Shown: one piece after another, positions 5,248-5,928 of the stretch
How positions within the stretch are numbered: the first letter of the stretch is position 1
Layout of the letters: each line of letters opens with the position of its first letter
Assembly (NCBI GenBank): GCA_903898215.1
Contig: CAIUEQ010000168.1
Span: 1 to 5,928 of the forward strand
Source of the DNA: an uncultured Bacteroidota bacterium
Lineage (GTDB): Bacteria; Bacteroidota; Bacteroidia; UKL13-3
Length of the DNA stretch: 5,928 nucleotides
Direction of reading: 5' to 3'
Made by a program: the position numbers and the translations under genes
The notes under the pieces: model-generated
Told to the model about the DNA's origin: nothing
The model's input: only the letters and a program-made list of their open reading frames with translations
Databases searched by the model: none

Positions 5248-5541
5248 TTGAGAATAATTTCAAAGAAAATACTCAGAGAATTTTGGCTGAAACATTCAGA
5301 TAGCGAGCAGCAATTGAAATCATGGTTTCGAGAAGCAAGTGATGCTGATTGGAAAGGGCCAAAAGAAATAAAAAGAGAATTTCCGAGTGCCAGTTTTTTA
5401 GCTGATAATCGGGTAGTGTTTAATATTAAAGGGAATAAATACCGACTAATTGTTAAAATGAATTATGAATACCAAATGACATGGATTCGATTTGTTGGAA
5501 CTCATGCTGAATACGATAAAATAGACGCTGGTAAAATTTAA
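5248..5541 (+). CDS. higB: HigB-type mRNA interferase toxin
   Basis: A 97-residue toxin of the HigB family (RelE superfamily, PF09907 type). These toxins cut mRNA on the ribosome and halt growth when the antitoxin is lost. The whole protein follows the family pattern: MRIISKKILREFW at 1-13, WF at 26-27, DADW at 32-35, NRVVFNIKGNKYRLIVKMNY at 54-73, and RFVGTHAEYDKID at 81-93, with the conserved His86, Tyr89 and Asp90. It starts at TTG 5248; no ATG or GTG is available in frame, and the TTG gives exactly the family N-terminus, so this rare start is accepted. The predicted transcription start just after 5231 leaves a leader of only about 10-15 bases. The antitoxin gene begins 5 bases after the stop, so the pair is one operon with the toxin first, as is typical for hig. 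No catalytic residue appears lost; the toxin should be active. Confidence 0.93.
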   Translation: MRIISKKILREFWLKHSDSEQQLKSWFREASDADWKGPKEIKREFPSASFLADNRVVFNIKGNKYRLIVKMNYEYQMTWIRFVGTHAEYDKIDAGKI

Positions 5542-5546
5542 AACTT

Positions 5547-5903
5547 ATGACTATAAAACCCATTAAAAATAAAAAAGATTATCAGGAAGCATTGAAAAGA
5601 CTTGAAGTGATATTTGATTCAAAGAAGAATTGTCCTGAAGGTGATGAGCTTGAAATATTAGGGATTTTAATTGAAAAATATGAAGATGAGCATTTCCCTG
5701 TTGGATTTCCAGATCCAATTGAAGCTATAAAATTTAGAATGGAGCAAATGGGATATACTCAAACTGATTTAGCAAAAGTTGTTGGTCTCAAAAGTCGTGC
5801 TAGTGAAATTTTAAACAAGAAAAGAAAATTATCATTAGATATGATTCGCTTGTTGCATGATAATTTTAACATTCCAACTGAAGTTCTGATTCAAGCTTAT
5901 TAA
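5547..5903 (+). CDS. higA: HigA-type antitoxin, XRE/Cro HTH
   Basis: A 118-residue antitoxin paired with HigB. The N-terminal half (1-55) is charged and helical, with EGDELEILGILIEKYEDEHFPV at about 31-52, the signature of the COG5499-like HigA group. The C-terminal half is a Cro/C1-type helix-turn-helix: FRMEQMGYTQTDLAKVVGLK at 63-82, with recognition helix at about SRASEILNKKRKLS (83-96), ending in LLHDNFNIPTEVLI. HigA neutralises HigB by complex formation and represses the shared promoter, most likely at the TTCCCA/TGGGAA dyad upstream of higB. It starts at ATG 5547, 5 bases after the higB stop, and ends with TAA at 5901-5903, so it is complete. The remaining 25 bases of the window hold no visible terminator. 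Confidence 0.93.
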   Translation: MTIKPIKNKKDYQEALKRLEVIFDSKKNCPEGDELEILGILIEKYEDEHFPVGFPDPIEAIKFRMEQMGYTQTDLAKVVGLKSRASEILNKKRKLSLDMIRLLHDNFNIPTEVLIQAY

Positions 5904-5928
5904 TTGGCTAATTATTTTTATGTAATAC

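Overview
The window is AT-rich chromosomal DNA (about one third G+C by eye), most probably from a member of the Bacteroidota. The reasons are: TAnnTTTG-type promoter boxes with no clear Shine-Dalgarno sites; a dCTP deaminase whose core reads like Bacteroidota homologues; a tiny lipoprotein ending in a CxCP motif; and dispersed intergenic repeats of the types TTCGAGCGGAGTCGAGAA and AAATCTGTGGC, which I recall as common in that phylum. Species and genus cannot be told from the sequence.

Layout. The left part (1-1400) is read on the minus strand. It holds a secreted protein of unknown function that runs off the left edge and starts at GTG, a 160-base spacer full of short repeats, and a DedA-family membrane protein. 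A 49-base divergent spacer follows. Everything to the right is on the plus strand: a 41-residue His- and Cys-rich lipoprotein (GTG start), a family 2 glycosyltransferase 2 bases downstream, an AAA/DUF4143 ATPase whose ATG is touched by a perfect 17-bp inverted repeat, and a SAM-dependent methyltransferase. Next is a 307-base gene-free stretch that is nearly all repeats: a 3 x 24 bp minisatellite, a large terminator-like hairpin and a 27-bp tandem repeat. Then come dCTP deaminase (dcd) and a HigB/HigA toxin-antitoxin pair with a recognisable operator-promoter. The last 25 bases hold nothing I can name.

How the parts fit. DedA, the lipoprotein, the glycosyltransferase and the methyltransferase all suggest cell-envelope work (membrane homeostasis, glycan or lipid modification), but no complete pathway is present. 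The ATPase looks like an independent module lying between two envelope-type genes. dcd is a housekeeping gene of dTTP supply. higBA is a self-contained, autoregulated stress or addiction module. I see no clear evidence of a wholly new multi-gene system. The most unusual items are the hairpin on the ATPase start codon, the short His4/CxCP lipoprotein, and the layered repeats between the methyltransferase and dcd.
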